The notes: a model not told the origin generated them from the letters alone. Numbered from the stretch's first letter, positions 44,403 through 53,709 are shown. The stretch: 64,000 bases of DNA from an uncultured Mucilaginibacter sp. (GCA_903864275.1 CAIPFE010000046.1:62001-126000), one strand, 5' to 3'. Made by a program: numbers and translations.

Positions 44403-44556
44403 TAACAGGACGGAAGTGCGTAATTTTCTGCGTAAAATTGCTATGCATGCATAATTATTTATACAGTGTGTAGCTAATGTACCACCGTCAGGATATGTTG
44501 GCAATATCCTTCCTCCAAAGTCCGACGGACACCCTCGTGAAATGAGAGGTTTTTAT
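44403..44556 (+). ncRNA. Candidate small RNA with three 3' hairpins
   Basis: Between the consensus promoter and a terminator lie about 155 bases without coding potential. The 3' half has three small hairpins: GGATAT/ATATCC near 44492-44510, GTCC/GGAC near 44520-44530, and CCTC/GAGG near 44533-44549 followed by TTTTTATT. The last is a terminator. It could be a stand-alone small RNA or a regulated leader of the glycosylase gene. Confidence 0.45.
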
Positions 44557-44615
44557 TGGATAAAAATTGTATAAATCTGTTACCTTAGGCTCTTTTAAAT
44601 AAGGAATAGAGCAAC

Positions 44616-45314
44616 ATGACCTTCGCAGATAAAGTGATCCAATTCAACAAACAATTAGACTTCCAGGGACGCCTGCCTGACGGAATTAGAATAATGAACC
44701 CATTTAAAGAAAATGCCCAGGTTAATATTTTAATGAAGCAGTTTTATAAGAAATTTTATGACGATAATAATAAGCGGCACCTCATCCTCGGCATTAACCC
44801 GGGACGGTTTGGCGCAGGTGTTACCGGCATCCCTTTTACCGATTCGAAACGGTTAAGATCGATATGCGGGATTAATTTTGAAGGCAAAGAAACACATGAG
44901 CCATCGTCGGTTTTTGTTTATGATGTTATCAAGGCTTTTGGCGGGGCAAATGAATTTTATAAGCGCTTTTATATCCATTCTATTTGCCCCTTAGGCTTTA
45001 CCGCGATAGGTAAAAACGGGAAGGAAATAAACTATAATTATTACGATAGTAAAGAACTGACAGCAGCGGTTTATGATTTTATAGTTGAGAATATAAAAAA
45101 GCAGGTAGCCTTCGGTGTTGATACCGACACTTGTTTTTGCTTTGGTACCGGCAAGAACGGACAGTTTTTACGTAAGCTAAATGACGAAAAAGGTTTTTTC
45201 AAAAATATAGTTGCCTTGGAACACCCCCGGTTTATTATGCAATATAAATCCCGATCAAAGGATGCATATATTGATAAATATATTGAGGCTTTCAGAAAGG
45301 TGGAGGATAGATAA
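44616..45314 (+). CDS. SMUG2-type uracil-DNA glycosylase
   Basis: The 232-residue protein fits the SMUG2 (former DUF4918) family. LILGINPGRFGAGVTGIPFTD at about 56-75 is the active-site strand with the water-coordinating Asn, and VALEHPRFIMQY at about 208-219 supplies the later HP motif that inserts into DNA. The family removes uracil or related damaged bases. It stands alone. Its upstream 500-bp gap (44116-44615) contains the ncRNA candidate. Confidence 0.88.
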   Translation: MTFADKVIQFNKQLDFQGRLPDGIRIMNPFKENAQVNILMKQFYKKFYDDNNKRHLILGINPGRFGAGVTGIPFTDSKRLRSICGINFEGKETHEPSSVFVYDVIKAFGGANEFYKRFYIHSICPLGFTAIGKNGKEINYNYYDSKELTAAVYDFIVENIKKQVAFGVDTDTCFCFGTGKNGQFLRKLNDEKGFFKNIVALEHPRFIMQYKSRSKDAYIDKYIEAFRKVEDR

Positions 45315-45348
45315 TAATCTATCGCCCTCATTAGCCATTCATGTAACC

Positions 45349-46194
45349 CTATTCGTAAGCCTTAACTTCCTGCCTTGCTTCACCCAATCCATCAATGCCC
45401 AATTCCACCACATCTCCCGCTTTAAGGTAAACGGGCGGTTTCATTCCCAAAGCTACGCCGGCCGGTGTGCCTGTTGAAATAATATCGCCGGGCAATAGGG
45501 TCATGAACTGGCTGGTGTAGGATACCAAATGGGGGATATTGAATATAAAATTTGCGGTAGTGCCATCCTGCATGGTCTTTCCATTTAGTTTGAGCCACAA
45601 ACGTAGGTTATGCGGGTCGACAATCTCATCTTTTGTAGCAAAGAAAGGGCCTATCGGCGCAAAAGTATCGCAGCCTTTTCCTTTGTCCCAGGTGCCACCG
45701 CGCTCAATCTGGAACTCACGCTCCGATACATCGTTATGCAGCACATAACCGGCAACATAATCCATTGCATCGGCTTCGCTTACATAACTCGCTTTTTTGC
45801 CGATAACAACAGCCAGTTCAACTTCCCAGTCGGTTTTTTTTGAATTTTTGGGAATGGTAATATTGTCATTGGGGCCGACAATTGCTGTGGTCGACTTCAT
45901 AAATATTACCGGTTCCGATGGCGGCGTTGCATTGGTTTCCCTTGCATGATCTGCATAGTTTAAACCAATGCATACAATTTTTGAGGGGCGGCCAAGCGGG
46001 CAGCCAATACGGCTGTTTTCGTCCGCTTCCGTCAGCAGGCTGTTCTCTAAAAAAGCGGACAAACGGGCAAGCCCATCGCTTTCAAAAAAAGCTTCGTTAT
46101 AATCTTCGCCAAATGCCGAGGTATCATATCTTTTATTATCGATGATCACGCCGGTTTTCTCTTTACCAGCTTCTCCGTATCTTATCAGCTTCAT
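45349..46194 (-). CDS. Fumarylacetoacetate-hydrolase family enzyme of L-fucose catabolism
   Basis: The 281-residue protein has the FAH metal ligands: Glu 124 and 126 in DWEVELAVVIG and Asp 155 in LHNDVSERE. CIGLNYADHARE at about 75-86 marks the fold start, and GDIISTGTPAGVALG the end. In the non-phosphorylating fucose path an FAH-family hydrolase cleaves 2,4-diketo-3-deoxy-L-fuconate to pyruvate and lactate. The five fucose genes upstream make this assignment likely. It is the last gene of the operon, nine bases after the GH29 stop. Confidence 0.88.
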   Translation of the reverse strand: MKLIRYGEAGKEKTGVIIDNKRYDTSAFGEDYNEAFFESDGLARLSAFLENSLLTEADENSRIGCPLGRPSKIVCIGLNYADHARETNATPPSEPVIFMKSTTAIVGPNDNITIPKNSKKTDWEVELAVVIGKKASYVSEADAMDYVAGYVLHNDVSEREFQIERGGTWDKGKGCDTFAPIGPFFATKDEIVDPHNLRLWLKLNGKTMQDGTTANFIFNIPHLVSYTSQFMTLLPGDIISTGTPAGVALGMKPPVYLKAGDVVELGIDGLGEARQEVKAYE

Positions 46195-46203
46195 GCTTAT
46201 ATT

Positions 46204-47499
46204 TTAGTTTGTTGTTAATTCGATAATTGTATCTATTGCGTCGGGCTTTAAGTTGTCTGTATACACAAAAACGCCTTCCGGCAGTTGCCTGTATTTAATG
46301 CTGCGGCCATCACTAAGTAACGTCACCTTTGTTACTTTTCCTTTAACTGAGGGTACAAAAACATAAGGTTGCTGCGGCATATTCAGTACATGGGCATACA
46401 AAGTATTATTTTTAGAGGTTACCACACCCCATTGCTGCGGGGCGATAACATTGCCACGGGTACCGTAAATACTTTCACCATTTTTTTGCATCCAGTTGCC
46501 AACAAGGACAAGCGTGTCGGCAAATTCAGGCTGTATTTTGCCATTTGGCATCGGGCCGATGTTTAGTAAGAAGTTGGCATTATGCCCCGCTGCGTTTACC
46601 AGGTATTGCACGATCTGCTTAACCGATTTATAGCTGCGGTCGTTAATATTAAAACCCCAGCTGTTATTAATGGTTTCACAGGTCTCCAATGGCAGTTCGC
46701 CGATCTTTGATTTACCGCTGAACCCGGTAGTATTGCCGCCGGGCAGGTCCTTTTCAAACATCTGGAAATCTTCGCCATCCTTAACCGCCTCATGGTGATT
46801 ATTGCCGATAATCACCGTAGGGTTTAGCTTGTGGATCAAACCATAAATTTCATCAAGGCGCCAGTTGGCATTGGTACGCTCCCAATAACCATCAAACCAA
46901 ATGCCTTTTACAGCGGGGTATTTGGTGATCAGTTCAGTCAGCTGGTCTTTCATGAATTTAATATAACTATCCCAATCCCCGTTAGCAGGCGCTCCGTTGA
47001 CAATAGGGCTTCCAAAAGCATAATCAGGCCTGCCCCAATCCAGCAGAGAATAATAAAAATGAAGTTCAATGCCTTCTTTCTGGCATTCCTGCGCCAACTC
47101 CATCAAAGGGTCTTTATGATATGGCGTAGCGTCCACAATATTATAAGGGGATGCTTTAGTGCCGAACATGCTGAACCCGTCGTGGTGGCGCGAGGTAATT
47201 GTAATATATTTCATCCCGGCCCTTTTGGCAAATTGCACCCATTCTTTGGCGTTAAAACTTTGCGGGTTAAAAAAATCGGCAAGGCGTTTGTAGTTATTAT
47301 AGGGTATATTCCGGTCGTGCATCACCCATTCGCCGGCACCCATCTCACTATAAATCCCCCAATGGATAAAAAGCCCAAACTTCATATCCTGGAAATGCTG
47401 GCGCGTTTCGAGATTATCGGCAGTTGGCGTGTAGGTTGTTTGCGCATTAGCCAATGCACAATACAACAACAAGAAAATCAGGGTAAGCTTTTTTAGCAT
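46204..47499 (-). CDS. GH29 alpha-L-fucosidase (second in operon)
   Basis: The 431-residue enzyme has a signal peptide (ending ANAQ) and the GH29 barrel. Substrate-binding HH lies in SRHHDGFS at about 103-110. The nucleophile Asp is at about 203 in IWFDGYW. LLNIGPMPNGKIQPE is the conserved later segment. It removes terminal alpha-fucose in the periplasm. It starts six bases after the SDR stop. The operon's other GH29 differs clearly in sequence, so the two may have different linkages. Confidence 0.93.
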   Translation of the reverse strand: MLKKLTLIFLLLYCALANAQTTYTPTADNLETRQHFQDMKFGLFIHWGIYSEMGAGEWVMHDRNIPYNNYKRLADFFNPQSFNAKEWVQFAKRAGMKYITITSRHHDGFSMFGTKASPYNIVDATPYHKDPLMELAQECQKEGIELHFYYSLLDWGRPDYAFGSPIVNGAPANGDWDSYIKFMKDQLTELITKYPAVKGIWFDGYWERTNANWRLDEIYGLIHKLNPTVIIGNNHHEAVKDGEDFQMFEKDLPGGNTTGFSGKSKIGELPLETCETINNSWGFNINDRSYKSVKQIVQYLVNAAGHNANFLLNIGPMPNGKIQPEFADTLVLVGNWMQKNGESIYGTRGNVIAPQQWGVVTSKNNTLYAHVLNMPQQPYVFVPSVKGKVTKVTLLSDGRSIKYRQLPEGVFVYTDNLKPDAIDTIIELTTN

Positions 47500-47505
47500 G
47501 GGTTT

Positions 47506-48270
47506 TTAATTATTTAAAGTAATAAACCCGCCATCAATGGGATAGTCACAGCCGGTAATAAATCCTGCTTCGTTTGAACATATATAAAGTGCAAGCGCGG
47601 CTACTTCTTCCGAAGTTCCCATGCGGCCGATGGGTTGGGTTTTTGATAGTTTTTCAAATATTTCTTCTTCCTGGCCCGCATAGTTTTTGGCGATAAATCC
47701 GTCAACAAAAGGGGTGTGTATCCTTGCCGGCGAGATGCTGTTGCAGCGGATTTTATCATGCAAATAATCGCGGGCAACGGATAAAGTCATGGCATGGATA
47801 GCGCCCTTACTGGTGGAATAGGCAAACCTGTCAGTAATACCCACATGAGCAGCTACAGAGGCTGTATTTAAGATCACGCCGCCGCTATTGGCTTTCATTA
47901 AAGGAATGGCAGCGAATAAGCAATTGTAAACCCCTTTAATGTTGACATTATAGATGCGGTCAAAATCGGCTTCACTGGTATTATCGGCCCGGCCAATGTG
48001 GGCAATGCCTGCATTGTTTATTAAAATATCGATTTTGCCTATCTTACCAAAAGTATCAATAACCTGCTGCTGCTCGCTTACATCGCAGGTATAGTTAACC
48101 GCTTTCCCGTTAGCTGCTGTTATTTCATTAACGGTATCGGTTGCCGCTTCGGAATTTAACTCAATAATATGTACAACTGCGCCCTGCTTCGCGAAAAGTA
48201 TAGACATGGCCTTACCTATTCCGCTGCCGCCGCCAGTTATTATTACTGATTTGTTGGTTAGTTTAAACAT
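47506..48270 (-). CDS. SDR dehydrogenase of L-fucose pathway
   Basis: The 254-residue short-chain dehydrogenase has the cofactor motif TGGGSGIGKA at about 11-20, NNAGIAH at about 87-93, and the catalytic Ser/Tyr/Lys as NTASVAAH and YSTSKGA. It fits 2-keto-3-deoxy-L-fuconate dehydrogenase or L-fucose dehydrogenase; its place between dehydratase and FAH hydrolase favours the former. The cofactor is probably NAD from Glu (HIIELNS) after strand two. Confidence 0.9.
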   Translation of the reverse strand: MFKLTNKSVIITGGGSGIGKAMSILFAKQGAVVHIIELNSEAATDTVNEITAANGKAVNYTCDVSEQQQVIDTFGKIGKIDILINNAGIAHIGRADNTSEADFDRIYNVNIKGVYNCLFAAIPLMKANSGGVILNTASVAAHVGITDRFAYSTSKGAIHAMTLSVARDYLHDKIRCNSISPARIHTPFVDGFIAKNYAGQEEEIFEKLSKTQPIGRMGTSEEVAALALYICSNEAGFITGCDYPIDGGFITLNN

Positions 48271-48271
48271 A

Positions 48272-48363
48272 AGCCCCCTCTAAATCTCCCCCGGTAGGGG
48301 AGACTTTTTTATATTTTGGTTAAATTCTCAAGCCCTCCCTACCGGGGAGGGTTGGGAGGGGCT
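48272..48363. repeat. Intra-operon hairpin of CCTCCC/GGGAGG words
   Basis: The left arm (48272-48302) holds AGCCCCCTCTAAATCTCCC then CCGGTAGGGG, and the right arm (48328-48363) pairs in reverse (CCTCCCTACCGGGGAGG then GTTGGGAGGGGCT). It lies between the UxaA and SDR genes, the only wide gap in the operon, and could tune downstream expression. Confidence 0.65.
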
Positions 48364-50023
48364 ACAAGGATATCCCCCTTTTCCACGGTATCCAGTCATC
48401 CTGCCCTAATTGAACGGCCCTCGGCTCGATCTCGCCGCTGGCTACCTGTATTACATAATCTAGTATGCGCTCCCCTGCCTGCTGGATGGTCTCTTCTCCT
48501 TCGATAATGGTTCCGCAGTTAATATCAATAATATCAGGCATTTTAATTGCCGTGGCCGTATTTGTTGACAATTTTATAACAGGGGTAACCGGGTTGCCAG
48601 TAGGTGTGCCGAGGCCTGTTGTAAATAAAACAATATTAGCCCCGGCGCCAACTTCAGCAGTGGTACTTTCTACGTCGCTGCCGGGGGTGCAAAGCAGGTT
48701 TAAGCCGTCCTTAGTTACCTTGCCGGGATAATCAAGCACATCGGTAACCGGTGATGTGCCCCCCTTTTTAGCGGCGCCAGCTGATTTTATAGCATCGGTT
48801 ATTAAGCCGTCCCTGATATTTCCCGGCGACGGGTTGGCGTAAAATCCTGAACCGTCTGCCACTGCACGGGTATTATAGGCGGTCATTAGCTGCATATAGT
48901 GATTTGCTTTTTCTTCATCCACGCAGCGGTCGCTCAATTCCTGCTCAACCCCGCAAAGTTCAGGGAACTCTGAAAGAATAACGGAACCTCCCAATGAGAC
49001 AAGCAGGTCAGAAACATAGCCCAATGCAGGATTTGCAGAGATGCCTGAAAAACCATCAGAGCCGCCGCACTCCAGGCCGATACATAATTTTGACAAAGGT
49101 GCGGGTTCACGCTGCGACTGATTAGCCTGCACAAGGCCTGCAAAGGTTTGCTTTAAAGCCTGCTGCATCAAATCAGTTTCGGTACCTACTTTTTGTTGCT
49201 CCAGTATAACAAGCGGTTTGCTGAAATTTGCATCGCGCAGCTTTATCTCCTGCTGTAAAATACTCACCTGTGCATTCTGGCACCCAAGACTTAGTATCGT
49301 TGCCCCGGCGACGTTTGGGTGGGTGACATAGCCCGCTATCAACCCGCATAAGGTTTGCGCATCCGAGCGTGTACATCCGCAGCCCATTTCATGGGTCAGG
49401 AATTTTATGCCGTCGATATTTTTAAACAGCCTATTTGAATGTGCTTTATCTTCGCTTGCGTGTATATCGGTACTTAATATCTCCTCAACAGATTTGCCGG
49501 CCTGGTACATCCCGATCAATTGCTCAACATCACCATCGTAACTTTTTGCCTTTTTGTAGCCGAGTTTATCTGATAACGCTTCTTTTAATACATTGATATT
49601 CCGATTCTCACAAAAAACCAGGGGCACTACTATCCAGTAATTACCTGTACCAACCGAGCCGTCGGCGCGGTGATAACCCATAAAAGTTTTACCGGCGAAT
49701 TTTGTGGCGTCGGGTTTATGCCAATCCAGTTTCCGCTTGCCTAAATGAAATTCTCCCGACGCATGGCTCACCGTTTGAGTGCTTATCGGGCCGCCTTTTG
49801 GAATATGCTGCGTTGCCTTGCCTACCAGAACGCCATACATAAATATTTTGTCACCAGGCTGCAGCTCAGTCAGGCTGAATTTATGTTTTGCGGCGATCCT
49901 GTCGGTTAATGCAAATTTTTCTCCCTCAAAATTTATTTCCGTTCCCTGCTCCAGGTTTTGAAGGGCAACTAAAACATTATCATGCGGATGTATTTTTAAA
50001 AATCTCTCTTTTTGTAATGACAT
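48362..50023 (-). CDS. UxaA-type altronate/fuconate dehydratase
   Basis: The 553-residue protein has an N-terminal SAF domain (about 8-95) and the UxaA dehydratase core. Metal or cluster Cys candidates lie in HEMGCGCTRSDA at about 216-227 and LSLGCQNAQ at about 250-258. IGLECGGSDGFSG follows at about 315. UxaA dehydrates altronate; in this operon the substrate should be L-fuconate. That differs from Xanthomonas-type pathways, where an enolase-superfamily dehydratase does the step. The full-length single polypeptide shows no break. Confidence 0.88.
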   Translation of the reverse strand: MSLQKERFLKIHPHDNVLVALQNLEQGTEINFEGEKFALTDRIAAKHKFSLTELQPGDKIFMYGVLVGKATQHIPKGGPISTQTVSHASGEFHLGKRKLDWHKPDATKFAGKTFMGYHRADGSVGTGNYWIVVPLVFCENRNINVLKEALSDKLGYKKAKSYDGDVEQLIGMYQAGKSVEEILSTDIHASEDKAHSNRLFKNIDGIKFLTHEMGCGCTRSDAQTLCGLIAGYVTHPNVAGATILSLGCQNAQVSILQQEIKLRDANFSKPLVILEQQKVGTETDLMQQALKQTFAGLVQANQSQREPAPLSKLCIGLECGGSDGFSGISANPALGYVSDLLVSLGGSVILSEFPELCGVEQELSDRCVDEEKANHYMQLMTAYNTRAVADGSGFYANPSPGNIRDGLITDAIKSAGAAKKGGTSPVTDVLDYPGKVTKDGLNLLCTPGSDVESTTAEVGAGANIVLFTTGLGTPTGNPVTPVIKLSTNTATAIKMPDIIDINCGTIIEGEETIQQAGERILDYVIQVASGEIEPRAVQLGQDDWIPWKRGISL

Positions 50024-50042
50024 GTTTATTCACTATAAAATG

Positions 50043-51401
50043 TTATTGAAGGGTAAGTTCAACAACAGGTATTTCATATTCAGGTTTTTTAACCGGAAGG
50101 GTTAATTCAAGGTCTCCCTTATCTGATGTTGATGGCGTATAAATAAGTTCCGAGTGGTCGTTTAAAAACTGCGCGTATTTAATTTTTCCATGATAACCCG
50201 GCAAAAGCAGTTTGCCATCTTTCGGGTAACTGAAGAGGTGGATGTATAACCTGCCCGTTGCTTTGTTATAAGTGAGTTTTTCGCCATCGGGTATTTTATA
50301 GGCCGCAGGCGCGTAGGTGCAATCGTAAACAGCTTTACTATTGGCATGCATCCAATAGCCCAGGCTATCCAATGCCCGCGTGGCCCTGTAATCAAATTCA
50401 CCGCGGGCAGTTGGGCCCACGTTTAATATAAGGTTGCCGCCATTGCTTACCGAAGTAATTAACAGGTCGAGCAATTGACGGTGTGTCTTCCAGCTATATT
50501 CATCCCGGTAATAGCCCCACGAACCGGAAAAGGTTTGGCAGGTTTCCCAGGTTTTGCCATGGTATTTAGCCAATTCGGCTGTACTTACCTGTTCGGGTGT
50601 TTCAAAATCGCCGCCGTCTTTATATTCGGTAAGCCCAAGCCTGTTATTAACAATAATGCCGGGCTGCAATTTCCTCACCAATTTAAGCAATTCTACAGAC
50701 CCCCAGTCATCTTCACCCTTTCCGCGTTTCGCACCTTTATCCCACGACCAATCCAGCCACAATACATCAATTTTACCATAGTTGGTTAACAACTCAGTGA
50801 TCTGGTTGCGCATATATTGCCGGTACTTGGCCATATCGCGCCCTTTGTTTAAACGTTTATAGTTTGCTTCGGTGGTATCAACCTGTACCAGTGGGTGCAC
50901 ATCATCCATGGTATAATCCGGGTGGTGCCAGTCGAGTAACGAATAATAAAACCCGACCTTTAAGCCCTGCGCACGGAAGGCATTTACATATTCGCGCACC
51001 AAATCGCGTTTGGCATGGGTATTAGTAGCCTTGTAATCGGTGTACTTCGAATCAAATAAACAAAAGCCTTCATGATGCTTTGTAGTAAGAACCGCATATT
51101 TCATACCGGCCGCTTTTGCCTGCCTGGCCCATTTATTCGGGTCGAATAAGTCAGGGTTAAACTGGTCGAAATACTTTTGGTATTGTTCATTGGTCATGTG
51201 CTCGTTATGCTTAACCCACTCGTGCCTGGCCGCGCCCGAATAAAGCCCCCAATGAATAAACATCCCAAAACGGCCGTCTGTCCACCATTCCATGCGCTTT
51301 TCTTTTTGGGCATCAGTTTCGGTACCGATCCGTTTTTGAGCAAGAACAGGCGAAAGGATGAATAATGCTGATACCAGCAGTAATTGTACTTTTTTGAACA
51401 T
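50043..51401 (-). CDS. GH29 alpha-L-fucosidase (first in operon)
   Basis: The 452-residue enzyme has a signal peptide (ending SPVLAQ). GH29 features are FGMFIHWGLYSG at about 45-56, TTKHHEGFCLF at about 106-116 and the nucleophile Asp at about 217 in VLWLDWSWD. ILNVGPTARGEFD is the conserved later part. It hydrolyses terminal alpha-fucosides in the periplasm. It starts about 21 bp after the mutarotase stop. Confidence 0.93.
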   Translation of the reverse strand: MFKKVQLLLVSALFILSPVLAQKRIGTETDAQKEKRMEWWTDGRFGMFIHWGLYSGAARHEWVKHNEHMTNEQYQKYFDQFNPDLFDPNKWARQAKAAGMKYAVLTTKHHEGFCLFDSKYTDYKATNTHAKRDLVREYVNAFRAQGLKVGFYYSLLDWHHPDYTMDDVHPLVQVDTTEANYKRLNKGRDMAKYRQYMRNQITELLTNYGKIDVLWLDWSWDKGAKRGKGEDDWGSVELLKLVRKLQPGIIVNNRLGLTEYKDGGDFETPEQVSTAELAKYHGKTWETCQTFSGSWGYYRDEYSWKTHRQLLDLLITSVSNGGNLILNVGPTARGEFDYRATRALDSLGYWMHANSKAVYDCTYAPAAYKIPDGEKLTYNKATGRLYIHLFSYPKDGKLLLPGYHGKIKYAQFLNDHSELIYTPSTSDKGDLELTLPVKKPEYEIPVVELTLQ

Positions 51402-51422
51402 GATCTATTTAATTGGCGTTAA

Positions 51423-51752
51423 CTACAATTGAAAAATTTTATTCATTAAAACCCACTTTTCACCTTTCATTACATTTTTTAGCGGCTGCTGGTAGTTCCA
51501 CATCAGGGTTTCCCATTCCTGCACTTTTGGGTTGGCCGCATCCATCTCCGTTTTCTTTTCAAAGCTAAAACTTTCATCGGTTTCCATTATCATAAATAAT
51601 CGGGTATCGTAACGATATATTTCCATATTGGTGATCCCGGAATCTGTAATGCTTTTGCGTATTTCGGGCCAGATAGCTGTATGATATTTTTCGTATTCAG
51701 CAATTAAGGCAGTATCATCTTTCAGATCGAGCGTTAAGTAATATTTGGGCAT
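51423..51752 (-). CDS. L-fucose/L-rhamnose mutarotase
   Basis: The 109-residue protein fits the RhaM family: YEKYHTAIWPEI at about 21-32, the catalytic His in YH, then GITNMEIYRY at about 44-53, with MWNYQQPL near 84. It interconverts the anomers of L-rhamnose or L-fucose. As first gene of the fucose operon it probably serves L-fucose. Its promoter region (51753-51890) is shared with nothing else on the plus strand until the HipB operator. Confidence 0.88.
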   Translation of the reverse strand: MPKYYLTLDLKDDTALIAEYEKYHTAIWPEIRKSITDSGITNMEIYRYDTRLFMIMETDESFSFEKKTEMDAANPKVQEWETLMWNYQQPLKNVMKGEKWVLMNKIFQL

Positions 51753-51896
51753 GGCAGGTTATTTATAACAACGAAGAAGCAATGGTATGAAAAAATTTAT
51801 CACGAATTAAAATTATAAATAATCCATCGAAAACACCGGGTTATTTCTGCGCCATTACGCTAATTTATGAATTTGTAAATAATTTAGATTTCATGA

Positions 51897-52027
51897 GTTA
51901 ATGTTGCCATTTAACAGCATTAACTTGTAAAATAGTAGTTAATGTTGGTTTTTGCCAACATTAAGTCTAAATAAATTTTTAAATCCGAAATTTAATTGTA
52001 AATTTGTTGGCGAAAACAAGCATTAAC
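51897..52027 (+). promoter_or_regulatory. HipB operator array and promoter
   Basis: GTTAATGTTG and CAGCATTAAC form an inverted repeat at 51897-51924. TTAATGTTGG and CCAACATTAA form a perfect one at 51939-51964. A further half-site GCATTAAC stands at 52020-52027. The -7-like TAAATTTG at 51999-52006 lies between them. This is a textbook autoregulated toxin-antitoxin operator. Confidence 0.7.
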
Positions 52028-52044
52028 CTATAATTTAGTACTTA

Positions 52045-52401
52045 ATGATGGAAAATAGCAACATTAACTGGTATTCGATAAGTGACAATGCCTTATTGAA
52101 TGTGGTCGGGCAATTTATACAGGATACGCGCCTGCAGCAAAATAAATCGCAGCTGCAAACCGCCATGGCCGCCGGTATAGACCGCTCGACACTCAGCCAG
52201 ATAGAAAACGGCAATGGCGGCACAATATTAACCCTGATACAAATCTTAAGGGTATTGGGGCAATTGGAAATTTTAAAAGCTTTTGAAGTTGAACGAAAAA
52301 TAAGCCCCATACAATTGGCTAAGCTGGAACAAAGTAAACGGAGGCGGGCACGCAATACCGGTAAGCCAGGCGAAAAACCCGATCTTAAATCAAACTGGTA
52401 A
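52045..52401 (+). CDS. hipB: HipB-like antitoxin, XRE helix-turn-helix
   Basis: The 118-residue protein has an XRE-type helix-turn-helix at about 25-75 (SQLQTAMAAGIDRSTLSQIE) and a basic tail (KRRRARNTGKPGEK). It should bind the palindromic array upstream and neutralise HipA. The first two codons are both ATG (52045 and 52048). Its stop overlaps the HipA start by one base (TAATG), which means translational coupling. The tail may cap HipA. Confidence 0.88.
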   Translation: MMENSNINWYSISDNALLNVVGQFIQDTRLQQNKSQLQTAMAAGIDRSTLSQIENGNGGTILTLIQILRVLGQLEILKAFEVERKISPIQLAKLEQSKRRRARNTGKPGEKPDLKSNW

Positions 52402-53693
52402 TGATCACAACGGCTTTTATTCACTTGTGGGGCCAGCGTGTAGGGGCTGTAGCCTGGAACGCTGAAACCGGCGTTGCTGATTTTGAATTCGAGCCTGCGT
52501 TTAGCCGGGGGGGACTAGATGTTGCGCCGATAAAAATGCCCCTAAATGGTGCCACCGGGAAGATATTTTCCTTCAATGAACTGCGTGATAACAGCACTTT
52601 TAAGGGGTTGCCGGGTTTGTTAGCGGACGTATTGCCCGACAGATTTGGCAACACCCTGATCAATACCTGGCTGGCACAAACCGGCCGCCCGCAAAACAGC
52701 ATGAACCCTGTTGAAATGCTTTGCTTTATAGGAAAGCGCGGAATAGGCGCACTGGAGTTTGAACCGGCTGTACCAAATGTGAAAGATACCGCAACAAAAA
52801 TTGAGATGGACAGCCTGGTCTCCATAGCGGGAGCCATATTAACGGGCCGGCAGAACTTTAGTGCAAACCTGCCGGAAAATGAGGAAAAGGCGTTGATGGA
52901 TATTTTAAAGATCGGGACGTCAGCAGGCGGCGCAAGGGCAAAAGCGCTTATTGCTTACAATGAAAAAACAGGAGAGGTAAGAAGCGGGCAGGCAGATGCG
53001 CCGAATGGCTTTAAGCAATGGCTCATTAAGTTAGATGGGGTACATGATGCGCAGTTCGGCAGTTCGAGGGGATATGGAAGGGTGGAAATGGCTTATCACC
53101 TGATGGCTGTGGATTGTGAAATAGAAATGACGGAATGCCGCCTATTGGAAGAAAATGGCCGGGCGCATTTTATGACGCAGCGGTTCGACCGTATGCCCGG
53201 AGACGGAAAGCTGCACATGCAAAGTTTTTGCGCCATGCAGCATTTTGATTTTAACGATGTAGGCGCCTATAGCTATGAACAATTGTTCCAGACAATGCGC
53301 ATCCTTCGTCTTGATTACCCGCAGGCAGAACAAATGTACCGCAGGATGGTGTTTAATGTACTGGCCCGTAACTGCGACGATCATACCAAAAACTTTGCAT
53401 TTATAATGGATAAAACAGGGCAATGGAAAATTTCCCCAGCTTTTGACGTTTGCCATGCCTACCGCCCGGACAGCCCATGGGTAAGCCGGCAATCGTTATC
53501 TGTTAATGGTAAAAGGGAGAGGATTAGCCGCGCCGACCTGTTGGAAGTAGCAAGGCAGATGAATATAAAAAAAGCAAATGACAAGATTGACCAGGTACAG
53601 GCCGTTCTAAGTAAATGGCCGGATTACGCCGGGCAGTGCAGGGTGGAAATAGCCTTACTGCAGGCTATTGAGAAAACATTTTTGAACGTTTAA
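52401..53693 (+). CDS. hipA: HipA-like serine/threonine kinase toxin
   Basis: The 430-residue protein matches HipA. An N-domain contains IKMPLNGATGKIFSFNELRD at about 45-64. The phosphate-binding part holds TSAGGARAKALIAYN at about 175-189, ATP-site Lys in FKQWLIKLDG, and the catalytic loop RNCDDHTKNFAFIMD at about 326-340. HipA of E. coli phosphorylates glutamyl-tRNA synthetase and causes persistence. All key residues look intact, so it is probably active and restrained by HipB. Some HipA relatives have other targets. Confidence 0.92.
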   Translation: MITTAFIHLWGQRVGAVAWNAETGVADFEFEPAFSRGGLDVAPIKMPLNGATGKIFSFNELRDNSTFKGLPGLLADVLPDRFGNTLINTWLAQTGRPQNSMNPVEMLCFIGKRGIGALEFEPAVPNVKDTATKIEMDSLVSIAGAILTGRQNFSANLPENEEKALMDILKIGTSAGGARAKALIAYNEKTGEVRSGQADAPNGFKQWLIKLDGVHDAQFGSSRGYGRVEMAYHLMAVDCEIEMTECRLLEENGRAHFMTQRFDRMPGDGKLHMQSFCAMQHFDFNDVGAYSYEQLFQTMRILRLDYPQAEQMYRRMVFNVLARNCDDHTKNFAFIMDKTGQWKISPAFDVCHAYRPDSPWVSRQSLSVNGKRERISRADLLEVARQMNIKKANDKIDQVQAVLSKWPDYAGQCRVEIALLQAIEKTFLNV

Positions 53694-53709
53694 CCCTTTT
53701 ACCGTGTAC

